Below are positions 1 to 10,014 of a stretch of 64,000 nt of DNA, one piece after another (within the stretch, counting starts at the first letter, position 1; every line of letters begins with the position of its first letter). The DNA comes from Apoderus coryli (lineage: Eukaryota; Arthropoda; Insecta; Coleoptera; Attelabidae), in NCBI GenBank assembly GCA_911728435.2, contig OU452207.1, forward strand, positions 15,339,682-15,403,681, written 5' to 3'. The notes beneath the pieces were generated by a model. That model worked only from the letters and a program-made list of their open reading frames with translations. It was not told where the DNA came from and did no database searches. The translations under genes and the position numbers were made by a program.

Positions 1-400
1 AATAGAAACGAGCAAGAAACAAAGAAAAGAAAGAGAGGTAAAAGTAGTCACAGAGTGGTATAAGTAACAAGTCATAACATTCTGCGAGGATTGCGAAAAT
101 CATCCGACAATGTGCTTACCATGTTTCAAAAATTTTCATAATTAGTTTAGTTTTTTTAATTATTATTACCTAGCTAATCATATAATTTTTGTTTAGCTTA
201 GCATCTAATATAAGAGTTTCTTAGCAATTTGTTATAGTTTATGCACTAATAAATATAGTTAAACTTTTATCTTAAAGTATGGCCTTAAAAATTCCCTGAT
301 TCCAGTACCATTCTTTCTACCAGTAAGTATACCTTCCAGATAGTCGTAACTCTAATATGAACGTCCTCAATATAGACATTAAGTTTTAAAATCCACTTAA
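1..400. other. AT-rich left edge, no gene seen
   Basis: No open frame with recognisable protein similarity was found. The stretch could include the 5' LTR of the errantivirus-like element that follows, but I could not match it by eye to the 3' LTR beginning at about 3979. Confidence 0.4.
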
Positions 401-413
401 TATAACATGCAGC

Positions 414-476
414 GTGACCCACCGGTGGGCACGAACGTCTATTAGTAAAAGCCAGTGTGACCCACCGGTGGGTCAC
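414..476. repeat. Pair of near-identical palindromes
   Basis: Positions 457-476 read GTGACCCACCGGTGGGTCAC, a perfect 20-bp palindrome. Positions 414-432 hold the same word with one T missing. The spacing is 43 bp, about four helical turns. A symmetric dyad repeated twice is what a dimeric DNA-binding protein site or a transposon sub-terminal repeat looks like; which one applies is not shown by the sequence. Confidence 0.6.
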
Positions 477-640
477 GACGTCATGAACGTGTTAATTACG
501 TATTCTTCTTCTTTCAGTCAGATAGTAGCAATTGTAGCGCGAACAACTTAAATAAAAATTGTAATAAAAGTATTTATGTAATTTTGAAACTTAGAATTAA
601 ACTTTATAAAAAGCGTATTTTCGGGTTCGATTATTTAATT

Positions 641-656
641 GCTACAGTCGGTAGGG
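641..656 (+). other. Probable retroelement primer-binding site
   Basis: The string CAGTCGGTAGG resembles the tRNA-Ser-type primer-binding sites of 17.6/297-like errantiviruses. It lies about 300 bp upstream of a gag-like frame, where a primer-binding site should be, and directly follows a TTTAATT that could be the LTR end. The first bases (GCTA) depart from the usual TGGCG, so this is a decayed site. Confidence 0.45.
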
Positions 657-960
657 TTTCCAGATCGATACGTATCGAACGATCGATTTTGTTTTAACAA
701 TTTAATGGAAACCTGTTTGTGATTTTCGAAAATCTGAGGTGTTCTGTTTCGGAGTAGTTCTTCAAACATCAAGAAGCCCTTTCCATCGAGGAACTGAAGC
801 CAGCCCTTGGACGGACAAATGACGGGAAATTGGGACGAAATCGCTCATTTCCGCAACGACGATTCGTATGGTGAAGACAGCATCGCAGATCCAGCAGACG
901 TTCTTATAGAAAAAAATGCTGAAATTCACTCTTTTGATGTAAATACAATTCGCTCATTTT

Positions 961-1896
961 ATGTCGGAAATTGATGAAATTTTAAACTCGTTACAACATT
1001 TAAATATTTCAAATATAAACCCTGCAGCTGACTCAAACCAAACATATCAATATAATTTAGTAGTAAGTAATAATACAAATATAAATATTTACTCCACAAT
1101 TTAAAACTGAATATTTAAACTGTGTACCACAATTCGATGGTAATGCAAATTACTTAAACATATATTTAAGCGTTTGTGATTATTTTATTGCAAATTTTTA
1201 TAATAAAACAAATCTGAACGATTTTCATAATGTATACTTATTAAATTCAATTATGTCTAAGTTATCTGGAAATGCCAAATTGGTAGTTAACATACAAAAT
1301 TATTCCACTTGGGAAGAATTGAAACAAACATTATTATCCAATTTTAGTGACCAGAGACATGAAGCTTTTTTAAATAGTGAGTTAGTAATGATGCGACAAA
1401 ATCAAAACGAAATACCCCAAGCTTTCTACGAACGTATTTTAAATATTTTAAATCTGGTGTGTAGTTATGTAGATGCTCACGAAGATACCAGGGAAACTCA
1501 AAAAGTTAGGCGCAATCTATATAATAAGTTAGCTTTAAGAACATTTTTATCAGGACTAAAAGAACCCTTAGGAAATACTATTCGAAGTATGAAACCATCT
1601 AACGTAAGCGAAGCAATGTAGTTAGTAATTCAAGAAAACAATGTTCATTATTTAAAAATTTTACTTCCAAAAATAATATAAGAATTTCAAATCCTCAACC
1701 AACCAACCAACCTAGTGGACCACGAAATTTTGATTCCGAAGAACTTTTCAATACTGAAATATTAAATGAAAGTAATGATCAAGTAGAAAATGAATATGTA
1801 GAATATGAAAATCAAGTTAACAATGAAACTAACGAGACTAATGATACCTATAATGAATATGAAGTTTACGACGAAAACCAAATTAACAATTTTTAA
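961..1896 (+). pseudogene. gag: Errantivirus-like gag, frameshifted
   Basis: Structural (capsid) protein of a Gypsy/errantivirus-type retrotransposon. An ATG at 961 opens a frame reading MSEIDEILNSLQHLN, which breaks near 1100. Capsid-like sequence resumes and is clearest at 1253-1618: an amphipathic core with WEELKQTLLSNFSDQR and ALRTFLSGLKEPLGN, the pattern expected of the retrotransposon gag family. A TAG at 1619-1621 interrupts the frame; past it the reading continues into a very acidic Asn/Glu-rich tail ending in TAA at 1894-1896. At least one frameshift and one nonsense codon make it a pseudogene. The pol-like frame that follows overlaps its end, as in an LTR element. Confidence 0.65.
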
Positions 1897-1904
1897 AATC
1901 TCTG

Positions 1905-2403
1905 TACAACAACGACACATAAAACCGCAAGTTATACATCATAATAGAACAAACAGTGCTAGCGAATTATCATATATCATTTTCCGAGAATATAACAACA
2001 CCAAAATTCTAATAGACTCAGCTTCATCAAAATCTTTTATAAATCCAGTAATTGCACAAAAATATTTTCCGAATTCATTAAAAAACAACCCATTTATAGT
2101 TTCAACAGTTTTTCAAAAATCAGCACATAAATTTAGTACAACTATATCGGCATCATATATTATTCTTTTTATTTAAATTTTATAATACTTTCGATTTTTA
2201 GGATTAGATAGTTTGAAAGTTTTGCAGGCAAATCTAGACTTTAAAAATGGTAATGTAATAACTCCCTATACTAAAATAAAACTCTTGAGCACTTTGTCAG
2301 AACCAATCCCTGTAGAAAAATGTAATAGGAAAGAAATTCAACAGTTTGATTTTAATAGTTTTAATGATGTTGAACGAATAAAACTAGAAGAGTATCACTA
2401 TAA
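1905..2403 (+). pseudogene. pol: Errantivirus-like pol start (protease region), truncated
   Basis: The first pol segment follows the gag-like frame in another register. The stretch around 1960-2176 contains KILIDSASSKSFINP, a degraded retropepsin active-site region (family pattern is D-T/S-G-A; here ID-S-A-S). A frameshift near 2180-2213 leads into LKVLQANLDFKNG, the spacer that in these elements joins protease to reverse transcriptase. The frame stops abruptly at about 2403, where the inverted Helitron-like repeat begins. Reverse transcriptase, RNase H and integrase are all absent. Dead copy. Confidence 0.55.
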
Positions 2404-3340
2404 TTAATCCTTATAATTTCTGATAGTGCTGTCTTTGTCGTCGAAAAGCTGCAAAAAATGACCGCTATCTATGTGACTTAACTTAAAGCTGCACCTTCGG
2501 TGCAGCCGCAGGTCTGTCTATATAGAAAATTTTTTTTGCTGCATACCAACGGGTACTTTTCAAGGGGATTTAATACGGTGTCACTATTTTATTAATTAAT
2601 TTAATTACATCTACACAGTTAATTTTGTGTGCGACGCAGAGGCAGATATCAACTATTTCTTGGGCTATTCACAAATGATCACATCCATCCATCTGACTGC
2701 TTTCATGACACTGTCACTTTAGGTTATGATCACTTTTTCAGTAAAATTACTTTAAATACACAATGACAACTTCTAAATTTACTACAACTATATGGAATAA
2801 CCATTCTATAACACTACAATATACAACATGTTGATAGAAATTGATCTTAAACATGAAAATAATGCCGAAAACTTTTAGACTATTAATGTAAACAAAGAAA
2901 ATAATAAACTATTTGACACAAGCAATTTGTCTGTCGTGTTAGAAAAAACATCTTACCAAAACCAAATTATGACGTGAAACTAGACGTGTCAACTATATTG
3001 GAATTTGTCGATTTTTATTTGAAAACCATTTTCATGACTACATCCTTAGAAAAACATATGGGACAAGCAATTTCGTATGTTTTTAGTCACAATCGTATCA
3101 AAAAATAACGTACTCATTCGTAATTTCTATTGAAAAATTATTAATCTTTCAAAATATGACTCACTTCACACATACTACGTTCCTTTTATAAATATCACTA
3201 TTCCAAATGTCATATAAACTGTGACAGCTACCGCACACAAAAAAAAATACGATATCAATATGAAAATTTCCAGTCAAAACTGATGCTTACTTATCTAAAA
3301 AATAATGCAAATACACTGAACTCCACCACCAAAGAAGTAA
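2404..3340 (-). mobile_element. Helitron-like (HINE-like) element, inverted copy
   Basis: This is the reverse complement of the end block seen at about 10,900-11,973 and 21,425-22,494, from the terminal TTAA (2404-2407) through the GCTGCACC-TTC-GGTGCAGC hairpin (2488-2506) to the TGGTGGAGTTCAGTGTATTT segment near 3305-3335. The opposite end (CAAGAAATCCC with its hairpin) was not found, so the copy is truncated or recombined on that side. It sits where errantivirus pol should be. It codes for nothing recognisable. Classification as Helitron-like rests on the hairpin ends, lack of target duplication and tandem habit of its relatives. Confidence 0.65.
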
Positions 3341-3407
3341 AAACGAATTTTACTACACATTTATGAGCGAACCTCGGTTGAGCGTTTCGTATATGTCCAA
3401 AAACCGA

Positions 3408-3950
3408 TCTTCAAGAAATTGGCAACAATAACTCTTGCGAGCTACAGTTAATGAATGCACAGAACACCTCCAATTGTAAGATAATCACCGTGACAATATC
3501 AAAGCCGACGCCAAAGTGAAATTACTTTGCGAAAATCAGGAAGAAATAAGAAGCTTTCCAGCCGGATCCTATTTATTTAAAGTACCTTATAGATGTCAAA
3601 TTTCTACTAAAAAGGAAACCATCAACAACTACAAACGAACAGTAAATTCAGCTCAACCAGTGTTACTTCCGGATATCGATGTGTCTATCAAAACAATAGA
3701 TACTCCCGAAATAAACGTTCATCTTGAGAATCATAACCTAGATGATCTTAGTTTGATTAAAAGTGAAATAATTCCAAATGTGCCAAACCTTAAATTTAAA
3801 CAAATCTCACATTATCCGTGTTATTGGACAATAATCATTTACATCATATTGATTGGTGTCATCTCATACTTAGTATATAAGAAGTTCTACATGTGTTGCT
3901 CCAAGAAGACGACCAACGCCGAAGAAACAATCGTTCGATTGCCGCGTTAA
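3408..3950 (+). pseudogene. env: Errantivirus-like envelope C-terminal fragment
   Basis: C-terminal part of an envelope-like glycoprotein. The open stretch 3516-3950 (about 144 codons) has a Cys-rich ectodomain end (FPAGSYLFKVPYRCQIS), a hydrophobic membrane span of about 20 residues near its C-terminus (WTIIIYIILIGVISYLVY) and a short cytoplasmic tail with CCSKK. Upstream codons 3408-3510 continue the same protein in another frame (SCELQLMNAQNTSNCK). The polypurine tract starts 20 bp after the stop, the normal position for env in an errantivirus. The N-terminal two thirds, including any fusion peptide, are missing. Non-functional remnant. Confidence 0.6.
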
Positions 3951-3969
3951 CCCTCAGAATCGAATCTTC

Positions 3970-4400
3970 AGGGGGAGGAGTTATATCAGCAGTTTAACCC
4001 TATATAATATAAAATGCAGACGTGTCAAGTTATCTATGAATTCTTAGATTTAGTGTAATTTTGCTTATTTCGTTCATGTTGTCTAGATTTTCTCTAAAAA
4101 TGCTTATGCCGGATTTAGAGACTTTTGAAACCGGACGCCTCATTTATATAATAAACGCGTTTATTGAAAAGTTCCTGCAGTACTGATTCCAACTTTATCT
4201 AAACTAATATCACTATATCTGTATTGTACGAATGGTTTATGCTACAGAATTATACAACGATATTAGATCCGTGCAAGGTACATAATAAATCCATGCAGTT
4301 AGTTAATAAAGGTAACCAGTTAAAATAATCGTTAAAAAAATAAAGTTTTATTTATACAGGTATATTATGTTTCATTATTTTAAGATGTAAGTTACAAATA
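3970..4400 (+). repeat. Polypurine tract and start of 3' LTR (errantivirus-like)
   Basis: AGGGGGAGG at 3970-3978 is a polypurine tract directly followed by AGTTATAT, matching the AGTTA start of gypsy-type LTRs. An AATAAA lies near 4339. The right border could not be fixed because no matching 5' LTR was recognised, so the end is approximate. Confidence 0.45.
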
Positions 4401-5150
4401 TGAACAAAATATTAAAATAGCTCAATAAATATGGAATAACATTATTTTTTGAACGATATGAATCAGGCATTTGATTACACTGAATCTTAAAAATTAATTG
4501 AGTCTATAATAATTAAGTATTGCAATTTTTAGGTAATCAAATTGCAACACAAATTTCTTTAAATAATTATCTCATTCCTCCCACGGGGAAAGTTAAAGAA
4601 GAAAATAAGTGGTGGAAATTCTCTGCTCTTGAGAGTAAGTAGTAAGGACATAATATATTAACATCACTTGGAGCGAATAAGAATTAAATGAGGCTTTTTC
4701 TTGAAAGTTTCATAAGTAAAAAATGTTTCAGACTTCTTGATAAAGACTTAATGTTAAAATACTTACATGTTAATTAAAAAGTAGCTTCATAGCTAAACTT
4801 CGCCTTTTGATTGAGAACAAGTTCATTGAGATATTTTAAATCTCAGTGCAGAAGATCTTTCCTTTTATGTATCATCTAAAGTTTGTACACACTGCTCAAT
4901 CAATAAAGACTATTATTATTATTATGTTAGGTATATTCTGAAAATAAAAAAATATTTTATACAATTTTTAAGTAAGCTTTCGATTAATTTAATTCGCATC
5001 AGCCGGCTTTTATATTTACTCGTATTTTAAATTTTCTAAAATTAAAAATTAAAAAAAAAAATGTTAACAGGTATTAATTAATATTTTTTGATCATTTTCG
5101 GATCCGGGCGGCATCGAGTTTGCAAAGACCAATAAAATTACAGAAAGTTT
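4401..5150. other. AT-rich spacer with a possible LINE 3' tail
   Basis: No gene seen. CAATAAAGACTATTATTATTATTATG at about 4900-4926 looks like a polyadenylation signal followed by an ATT-repeat tail, the style of 3' end also seen on the jockey-like element at 12,720. It may mark the end of another severely truncated LINE. Confidence 0.3.
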
Positions 5151-5153
5151 TGA

Positions 5154-5444
5154 AAAAAAGAGGACCTTGCAACCATAGGGTTAGTTGTTGGTTCATCTAT
5201 TACCCACATAAAATCCAGTTATGTAATCCTGGATAATCTGAAATTTCAATTTGAGACACCATTAAGGGCATTTGATACACTTTTTAAAATATTCCATGTC
5301 TTAGGGGCGGAATACCCGCTTCAGAGTAAGCATATCTATACTCTCATAGAAAAAAGTGTTAATAATATTAATTTACCAGAGGACAAAATATATCCACATA
5401 TATCCAATCCAACCTATACACTATATAAAAAGAAGAACTCCTAA
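5154..5444 (+). CDS. Unrecognised conserved-looking fragment, no start codon
   Basis: A 96-codon open frame without ATG, closed by TAA at 5442-5444. It reads SSITHIKSSYVILDN, then FETPLRAFDTLFKIFHVL and EYPLQSKHIYTLIEK: alternating hydrophobic and charged residues typical of a folded alpha-helical domain rather than random AT-rich translation. Similar-looking segments occur in insect proteins of unknown function that I associate with transposons, but I cannot name the family. No neighbouring exons were recognised. Probably a pseudogene fragment. Confidence 0.3.
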   Translation, partial: KKEDLATIGLVVGSSITHIKSSYVILDNLKFQFETPLRAFDTLFKIFHVLGAEYPLQSKHIYTLIEKSVNNINLPEDKIYPHISNPTYTLYKKKNS

Positions 5445-6560
5445 CACAGCTGTTGCTGTCTGACAGTTACACACTTAACCTTAAAATATGAACATTAACA
5501 AATTTCAACATGTCACAAGAGATAAACTCTCTGACAATCAGAGAGGCACTCATGTGAGTAAACTTATAAGGGAGTAAGTATAATATATATAGGCACCTGC
5601 AGTAGGTTAGAATTATCTATTAAATAGTATACGATAATGTTTAATAGGTATGACAAGGGGGACAACATACAATTAACAGTAGTAGTTTCCCTACGGTCAC
5701 TATGTCGTGGCCATCACGCTATCATGACGTCATGAAACGCTAACAATCTCACACGACAAGGTACTTCCTTTAAAGACACTTAAAACAACAAATATGTGTA
5801 TAAAACAATTATAAACAAATAAGAATAAATAACGGGAAATACTGATGCGAATGTGCACACAACTTATAAGTAACACCACGTATAAGTCTATATTTATGTA
5901 AATCAAAGTGAATGCATATCACTTATCTGCGAGCCCGGATCTAGCGTGGGCTCAGTCCTATCCTATATGAGAATCAGGAACTTTCAGGTAGGTACCAATA
6001 CCTCACACAGCCAGTCTATCATACCATTTAATATCTAATCCACTTATGTGGGGCACAAACTCTACATTCTACCACTATTGCTCAAAGCTACTACAGTTGC
6101 ACCAAAACCGTAGCAGACCGTAAACCGGTACTTTACGCACAAAGCAGTTGTAGCCACAAAGCAAGAGAAAGAAAAAAGGCCTAAAAGCAGATATAAAGGA
6201 TCCTATATAGCACAAGAGTTATACTGAAAGCGTCTACGATGTTCTATAATTATGACCTACCTTAGATGTTGGATGGCCTTATGTGAATTCTGGGAATACC
6301 AACACTTAATCGCAACGAGAAGTTACCAAACATATATCAAATATGTGTGGAGCACGATAAATACCCAATTTTGTAACTAAAGTGCCTCCACAATTACTGG
6401 TTTCACAAAATTCCTCGCTACTGTTTGGATCCACACCCGAAAATTGTAATGGAGAATGATCCTGTCAGAAAGTTGGGTTTAACCGCGAAATGAGACAGTA
6501 TTGATACAGCTCCTGTCGAATTCAGCGACATGACAGCCGATCAGCAAAGGCAAAACAATA
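5445..6560. other. No gene seen
   Basis: AT-rich DNA without a recognisable frame. The last few hundred bases may hold more decayed Polinton sequence, but nothing could be supported. Confidence 0.4.
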
Positions 6561-6564
6561 ACAA

Positions 6565-7003
6565 TTTTTCTTAAAATCGTTTGTGGCCTTCTTCCGCAGC
6601 TCAGAATTGAGGTCTATATACGATTTAAGCCATGGTTTTTGCTTAAATTTCAACACCCGATGCATCTTCTTCAGAACTAAACCGTGTTTTAACGCCGATT
6701 TGAGTGCGCATAATGTATCACATATTTCTTTTTATTATACAGAGTTGCCATCATTTTAGTTTGTTCCGAAGCACGATTGGGTGGCTCCATTGTCCGAGGG
6801 TTAATATGCAGCGGACAGATTGGTAGATCCTTATGCTTTTCGTGAAGATGCCGAGGATATTCCAAGTCCACGTCTAGGATATATCCCAAATCGTTATCAT
6901 CAGACACCTCCGTTACATCAATATTCGGAGCAACCCATTCGAAGCCCCCATATGGGAGGTACTGAGACATTGCCCAGCCATACTATGGAAATTATTGGAT
7001 CAT
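6565..7003 (-). pseudogene. Polinton/Maverick DNA polymerase B, downstream fragment
   Basis: Protein-primed family B DNA polymerase of a Polinton (Maverick). Read on the minus strand, the segment starts at the degraded YGWAMSQYLPYGGFEW motif (6935-6985), runs through DLGYILDVDLEYP and KKKYVIHY, shifts frame near 6710, and continues as [18 protein letters not shown] and [16 protein letters not shown] before ending near 6565. These are the palm-region blocks expected just before the conserved NSVFGK block, which is lost. It continues the fragment at 7466-8150; a Penelope-like end lies between the two halves. At least one frameshift and stops just upstream make it dead. Confidence 0.75.
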
Positions 7004-7009
7004 AAAAGA

Positions 7010-7465
7010 TATAGAACCGATAGAAACACCACTGACCTGATTAATCACATCAAAATATGTGACAAAGGAAAGGAAGTAATCCATTACAGACAGGAGTATC
7101 AAGTATTGCAGGAAAATAAAATCACGTCTACTCCACAAAAAGTTATATATATGTTCAAATCATAACCATAATGTCAAACATGTTTCGAGATTCATCTCAT
7201 CGTCAGTGACAAAAACTCACAGAAGTCCTCATAAGAAGCTTAATTCAAACATCTATACATCAATTAGTGACACAATTTTTTGAAAGAAAACATTACATAA
7301 CAAAAGTAACAATTAATTAAAATTTAGGCCATAAATTTTGAATTGCATTGAAGCAAAATTTCTTTTTATATATCATATTACAATAATTATTAGAAGATTA
7401 AAGAACAAAAGCGAAATTAATTACTTGTCTACAACGTGGAAATTAGTTGACAAATGTACATATAT
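7010..7465. mobile_element. Penelope-like element end, inserted in Polinton polymerase
   Basis: This segment separates the two polymerase fragments. It shares with 63,187-63,480 the starting string CGTCTACTCCACAA (7125-7138), the AACATGTTTCG core and a CATC/CGTCAGTG block. These are hallmarks of the terminal (pLTR) regions of Penelope-like elements. A plus-strand frame at 7010-7150 reads INHIKICDKGKEV, which could be the end of a GIY-YIG-type C-terminus, but that is weak. Internal coding parts are absent. Confidence 0.45.
7172..7211 (-). ncRNA. Hammerhead-ribozyme-like fold
   Basis: On the minus strand, all conserved hammerhead parts occur in order: stem I strand TGTCA (7211-7207), box CTGACGA (7206-7200), a 5-bp stem II GAGAT/ATCTC with a 2-nt loop, box GAAA (7186-7183), a very short stem III within palindromic ACATGT, cleavage triplet GTT, then TGACA (7176-7172) closing stem I perfectly. 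Penelope-like retroelements are known to carry such minimal hammerheads. Fold and boxes are seen; self-cleavage is inference. Confidence 0.5.
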
Positions 7466-8150
7466 TATAATTATTGTTGATATAGCTTGAGCATGGCGCT
7501 TCCCGTAGATGTTCGAGAGGCCCCCTCTTTCAATGAAAAGAAACATATCGATATCGGTTAGAAACTCCAGCTCTATACCATTATGCTTGAGCATCGCTTC
7601 CCAGATAAAGCCTGGCAGGGTGAAAGAATGAGCGGATCAATTTTATGGGATTCAAGACAACTCGCGCGGAGTTTTTCAAATACGTCAACCAGCAGCATGA
7701 TATCAGTCTTCATGTAAATATCAACATATTCACCCAAATTCTGGCAACCGAACTTTTCCAATACTTCCTGTGCACGCTGGTAAAAATGACGAGGGCAGGG
7801 ATTGTTCTCTAAACGGTTAAAGAAAGCATCCTGAGGAGGCAGCGAAGGTTCTGAGAAACGCGCAAAAGAATCAAAACAGTCATACGGCATGACCCCTTTT
7901 TTAGTCAGCAGCACAAATTTTCCCTCAGGAATATCAGAAAACTGTGATTGTAAATTGGGGAACTCTTTTAAATAAGAGGACCATGTATCGAGAGAAGAGG
8001 CCATGAAGCGGAAAGAGTCAACGAACCGAAATTGAATTGGGTAATCATTAATATGTTTCGTTAATGAAATACATTTCTCAGAAGAGGACGACAATAAATC
8101 AATAGCACTCTGTATTCTTGTAGTAATGTCTACGAGAACAAAAAGGGAGT
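7466..8150 (-). pseudogene. Polinton/Maverick DNA polymerase B, upstream fragment
   Basis: Family B protein-primed DNA polymerase, upstream part. The minus-strand frame contains FRFVDSFRFMASSLDT, EGKFVLLTKKGVMPYDCFDS, PPQDAFFNRLENNPCPRHF and LGEYVDIYMKTDIMLLVDVFEK, blocks typical of the exonuclease-to-palm region of Polinton polymerases (the DIMLLVDVF block corresponds to the Exo III-type region). Near 7610-7640 the frame shifts; the expected continuation LPGFIWEAMLKHNGIELEFL follows in another register down to about 7470. At its upstream end (about 8150) the open frame runs without a stop into a gag-like sequence from another element. Pseudogene. Confidence 0.75.
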
Positions 8151-8345
8151 TCTTTTCTTCTTCCGAGTAATTGAAGCTATTATGGAGCTCGAGCCCGTCA
8201 TTGCCCACTAGATTGAGAAAAACTGCAATTCTAGTCTCTTCTGGTTTAGCTCAAGCCCTGAGGCGGTTAAGAAGACATCAAATATCTGCGAAAATTGTTT
8301 CCAATTGTCCGCAATGCTACCGTCTAACACTTATGATTCAGGTGG
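8151..8345 (-). pseudogene. LTR-retrotransposon gag fragment fused to Polinton polymerase
   Basis: Minus-strand reading gives DNWKQFSQIFDVFLTASGLE, then after a one-base shift KPEETRIAVFLNLVGNDGLE and HNSFNYSEEEKN. This is the N-terminal pattern (W-K-F-x-Y/F...I-A-x-F-L...G-x-D-x-L-E) of gag proteins from many insect LTR retrotransposons. The end of this piece is in frame with the Polinton polymerase frame that begins about 8150, so the 211-codon open frame at 7573-8208 is a chimera of two elements. Confidence 0.45.
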
Positions 8346-8934
8346 TCTAAAGAAGCTTTCCATTTTTAGTCACTAAAAGCACTAAATACCTGACACCATG
8401 TATTATTTAGTTGTCAATAATATGCACTAGAGTCATAAATGATTATTCCTTATTATGATTAAGCAGATTAACAAGTATTACAAATCAGTCTGAAGTATCT
8501 GTGTGGTTCACATTTGACGATCATGATTACAAGTGCGTTTTCGTATATCTATCTTGACAGTGATGGGCGATATTGAAACAATACAGATAGGGATGTTGGG
8601 GACGGGTAACACTAATACATTATAACACAGATAATTCCTTATATAAGCGTCCATATATTATATAAATTCAATACACAACAATATTGTAACAAATTTTCAT
8701 ATCAATCTTAAATACAAAAATAATAGGAAAATCAATACCAATAACATAAAAGAAAAATTCTCAATTTACATTCAGCATTTTTTTTTTTCATATAAAAAGA
8801 AACAATGTAACATTAATCTACAACAATTTAGCTCCAAAAACACAAAATTAAAAATTGAAAAAAAAAAAGTCAAAAAAGGATATTTTGTTTTTATTTGCTC
8901 TTGTTTCTTCTATATACACCACATTTAAATACAT
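8346..8934. other. No gene seen
   Basis: AT-rich spacer with homopolymer runs near 8780 and 8860; nothing recognisable. Confidence 0.4.
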
Positions 8935-8940
8935 TTCCTT

Positions 8941-9554
8941 CTAATGCGACTCTTGAACAATTATGGATTAAGTTGAAAATATCTGGAACTACGTTGTGTC
9001 TGGGAACATGCTATAGACCTCCCCATGTTAACCTAAATCAGAGTATTGAAAGTTGAGTGTCCTCGTTGGCATTATTCGAGAGTGTGATAATTTTATTTTT
9101 GGTGGAGATTTTAATATTGAATTCATATCTAACAATAATGGTAGGCGTTTATTTTTGAGTTCTTTACATAGGTATGGTCTGGATCAGATTATTCGCGAAC
9201 CAACTCGGATAACAGCATCGGCACGGACACTTTTGGATTGGATTGTGACTTCTGCCGCTGATCTGGTTAGTAGCAGTGAGGTGATCAGAGAGGATGAAAT
9301 TTGTGTTCACTGTTTAGTGAGTTGTACGTTAAAAATTGCAAAAGTCAGAAGAAAACCATTGTTTCGTACTTATAGAGATTATTCTAATTTTAATATCGAA
9401 TTATTTTATGCGGACTTAAATGATATTTATTGGGATGATATTTTTATGATGAATAATGTTGATCAGATGGCCAGCTTCCCTAATTTCAAAATTCTTAATT
9501 TATTTAATGCTGCTCATGCTCCTCTTAAAACAGCAAAAATAAGCTCCTTGGTTA
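8941..9554 (+). pseudogene. LINE endonuclease domain (AP-endonuclease type), frameshifted
   Basis: APE-like endonuclease that nicks target DNA for LINE integration. The first part reads LCLGTCYRPPHVNLNQ (8990-9040); after a stop and frameshift the open frame 9053-9562 gives IFGGDFNIEF (catalytic Asp/Asn loop), REPTRIT, LLDWIVTS and CVHCLVSCTL, the last corresponding to the SDH motif with Ser-Asp replaced by Val, so the catalytic site is damaged. The end (APLKTAKI) is the normal linker toward reverse transcriptase, cut off at the inverted junction at 9541-9573. Confidence 0.7.
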
Positions 9555-9573
9555 GAAGTTAACCAAGGAGCTT
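9541..9573. repeat. 14-bp inverted repeat at a rearrangement junction
   Basis: AAGCTCCTTGGTTA (9541-9554) is repeated inverted at 9560-9573 with a 5-nt loop. It lies exactly where sense endonuclease sequence gives way to an antisense ORF1-like frame, so it probably records an inverted integration (twin-priming-like event) or microhomology-mediated joining. Confidence 0.7.
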
Positions 9574-9981
9574 CTCGCGTTGTGTTTCTTCGTCGTCTTC
9601 TGTTTGTGTATTCCGAAACAAGCTGCTCGGTTTTCCAGTGTAGGTTTTGTTTTCAATACATAATTTACCACCCTGTATTTTTGCCTGAAGATTTTTTGCC
9701 CTAGCATGAGCAAGGTATGATCGTAATTCCTTTTGCCCTTGTCTATCAGAAACACATAGATCATTCGCAATGCTAATTTTTACCTCCTTCAATTTCGTAA
9801 AGTTAATTTTATTTTGAAAAATTAAAAGTTTTTTTAAGTAAGACACAAATTCAATAATAATTGGTGGATTTGTGCTTTTTCCAATGGGGTATATATTATT
9901 TATATCTTCAGCTTTTAAAGTAGGATTCGCCAGATATTGATGTAGAGTTTTTAATGTTTCCTCTAACAAGTAACCACGCAA
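9574..9981 (-). pseudogene. Retrotransposon ORF1-like protein fragment, antisense in LINE
   Basis: A 140-codon open frame on the minus strand (9559-9981). It contains DINNIYPIGKSTNPPIIIEF, then FVSYLKKLLIF, VKISIANDLCVSDRQGQKEL and GGKLCIENKTYTGKP. This pattern (I-x-D-x-Y/N-x-L/I-G ... P-I-x-V/I-E-F ... A-N-D-L ... R-x-x-Q-x-x-L) is that of nucleic-acid-binding ORF1 proteins or N-terminal regions of insect LINEs, which coat element RNA. The C-terminus is charged (EDDEETQREK). It is inserted backwards in the jockey-like element and probably incomplete. Confidence 0.45.
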
Positions 9982-10014
9982 TTCTCTTCTCCATTTTAAA
10001 TTTCATAGAATTCC

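Noticed and set aside
285..476. 63-codon minus-strand ORF at the left edge
   Set aside because: Overlaps the two palindromes and shows no protein-like pattern.
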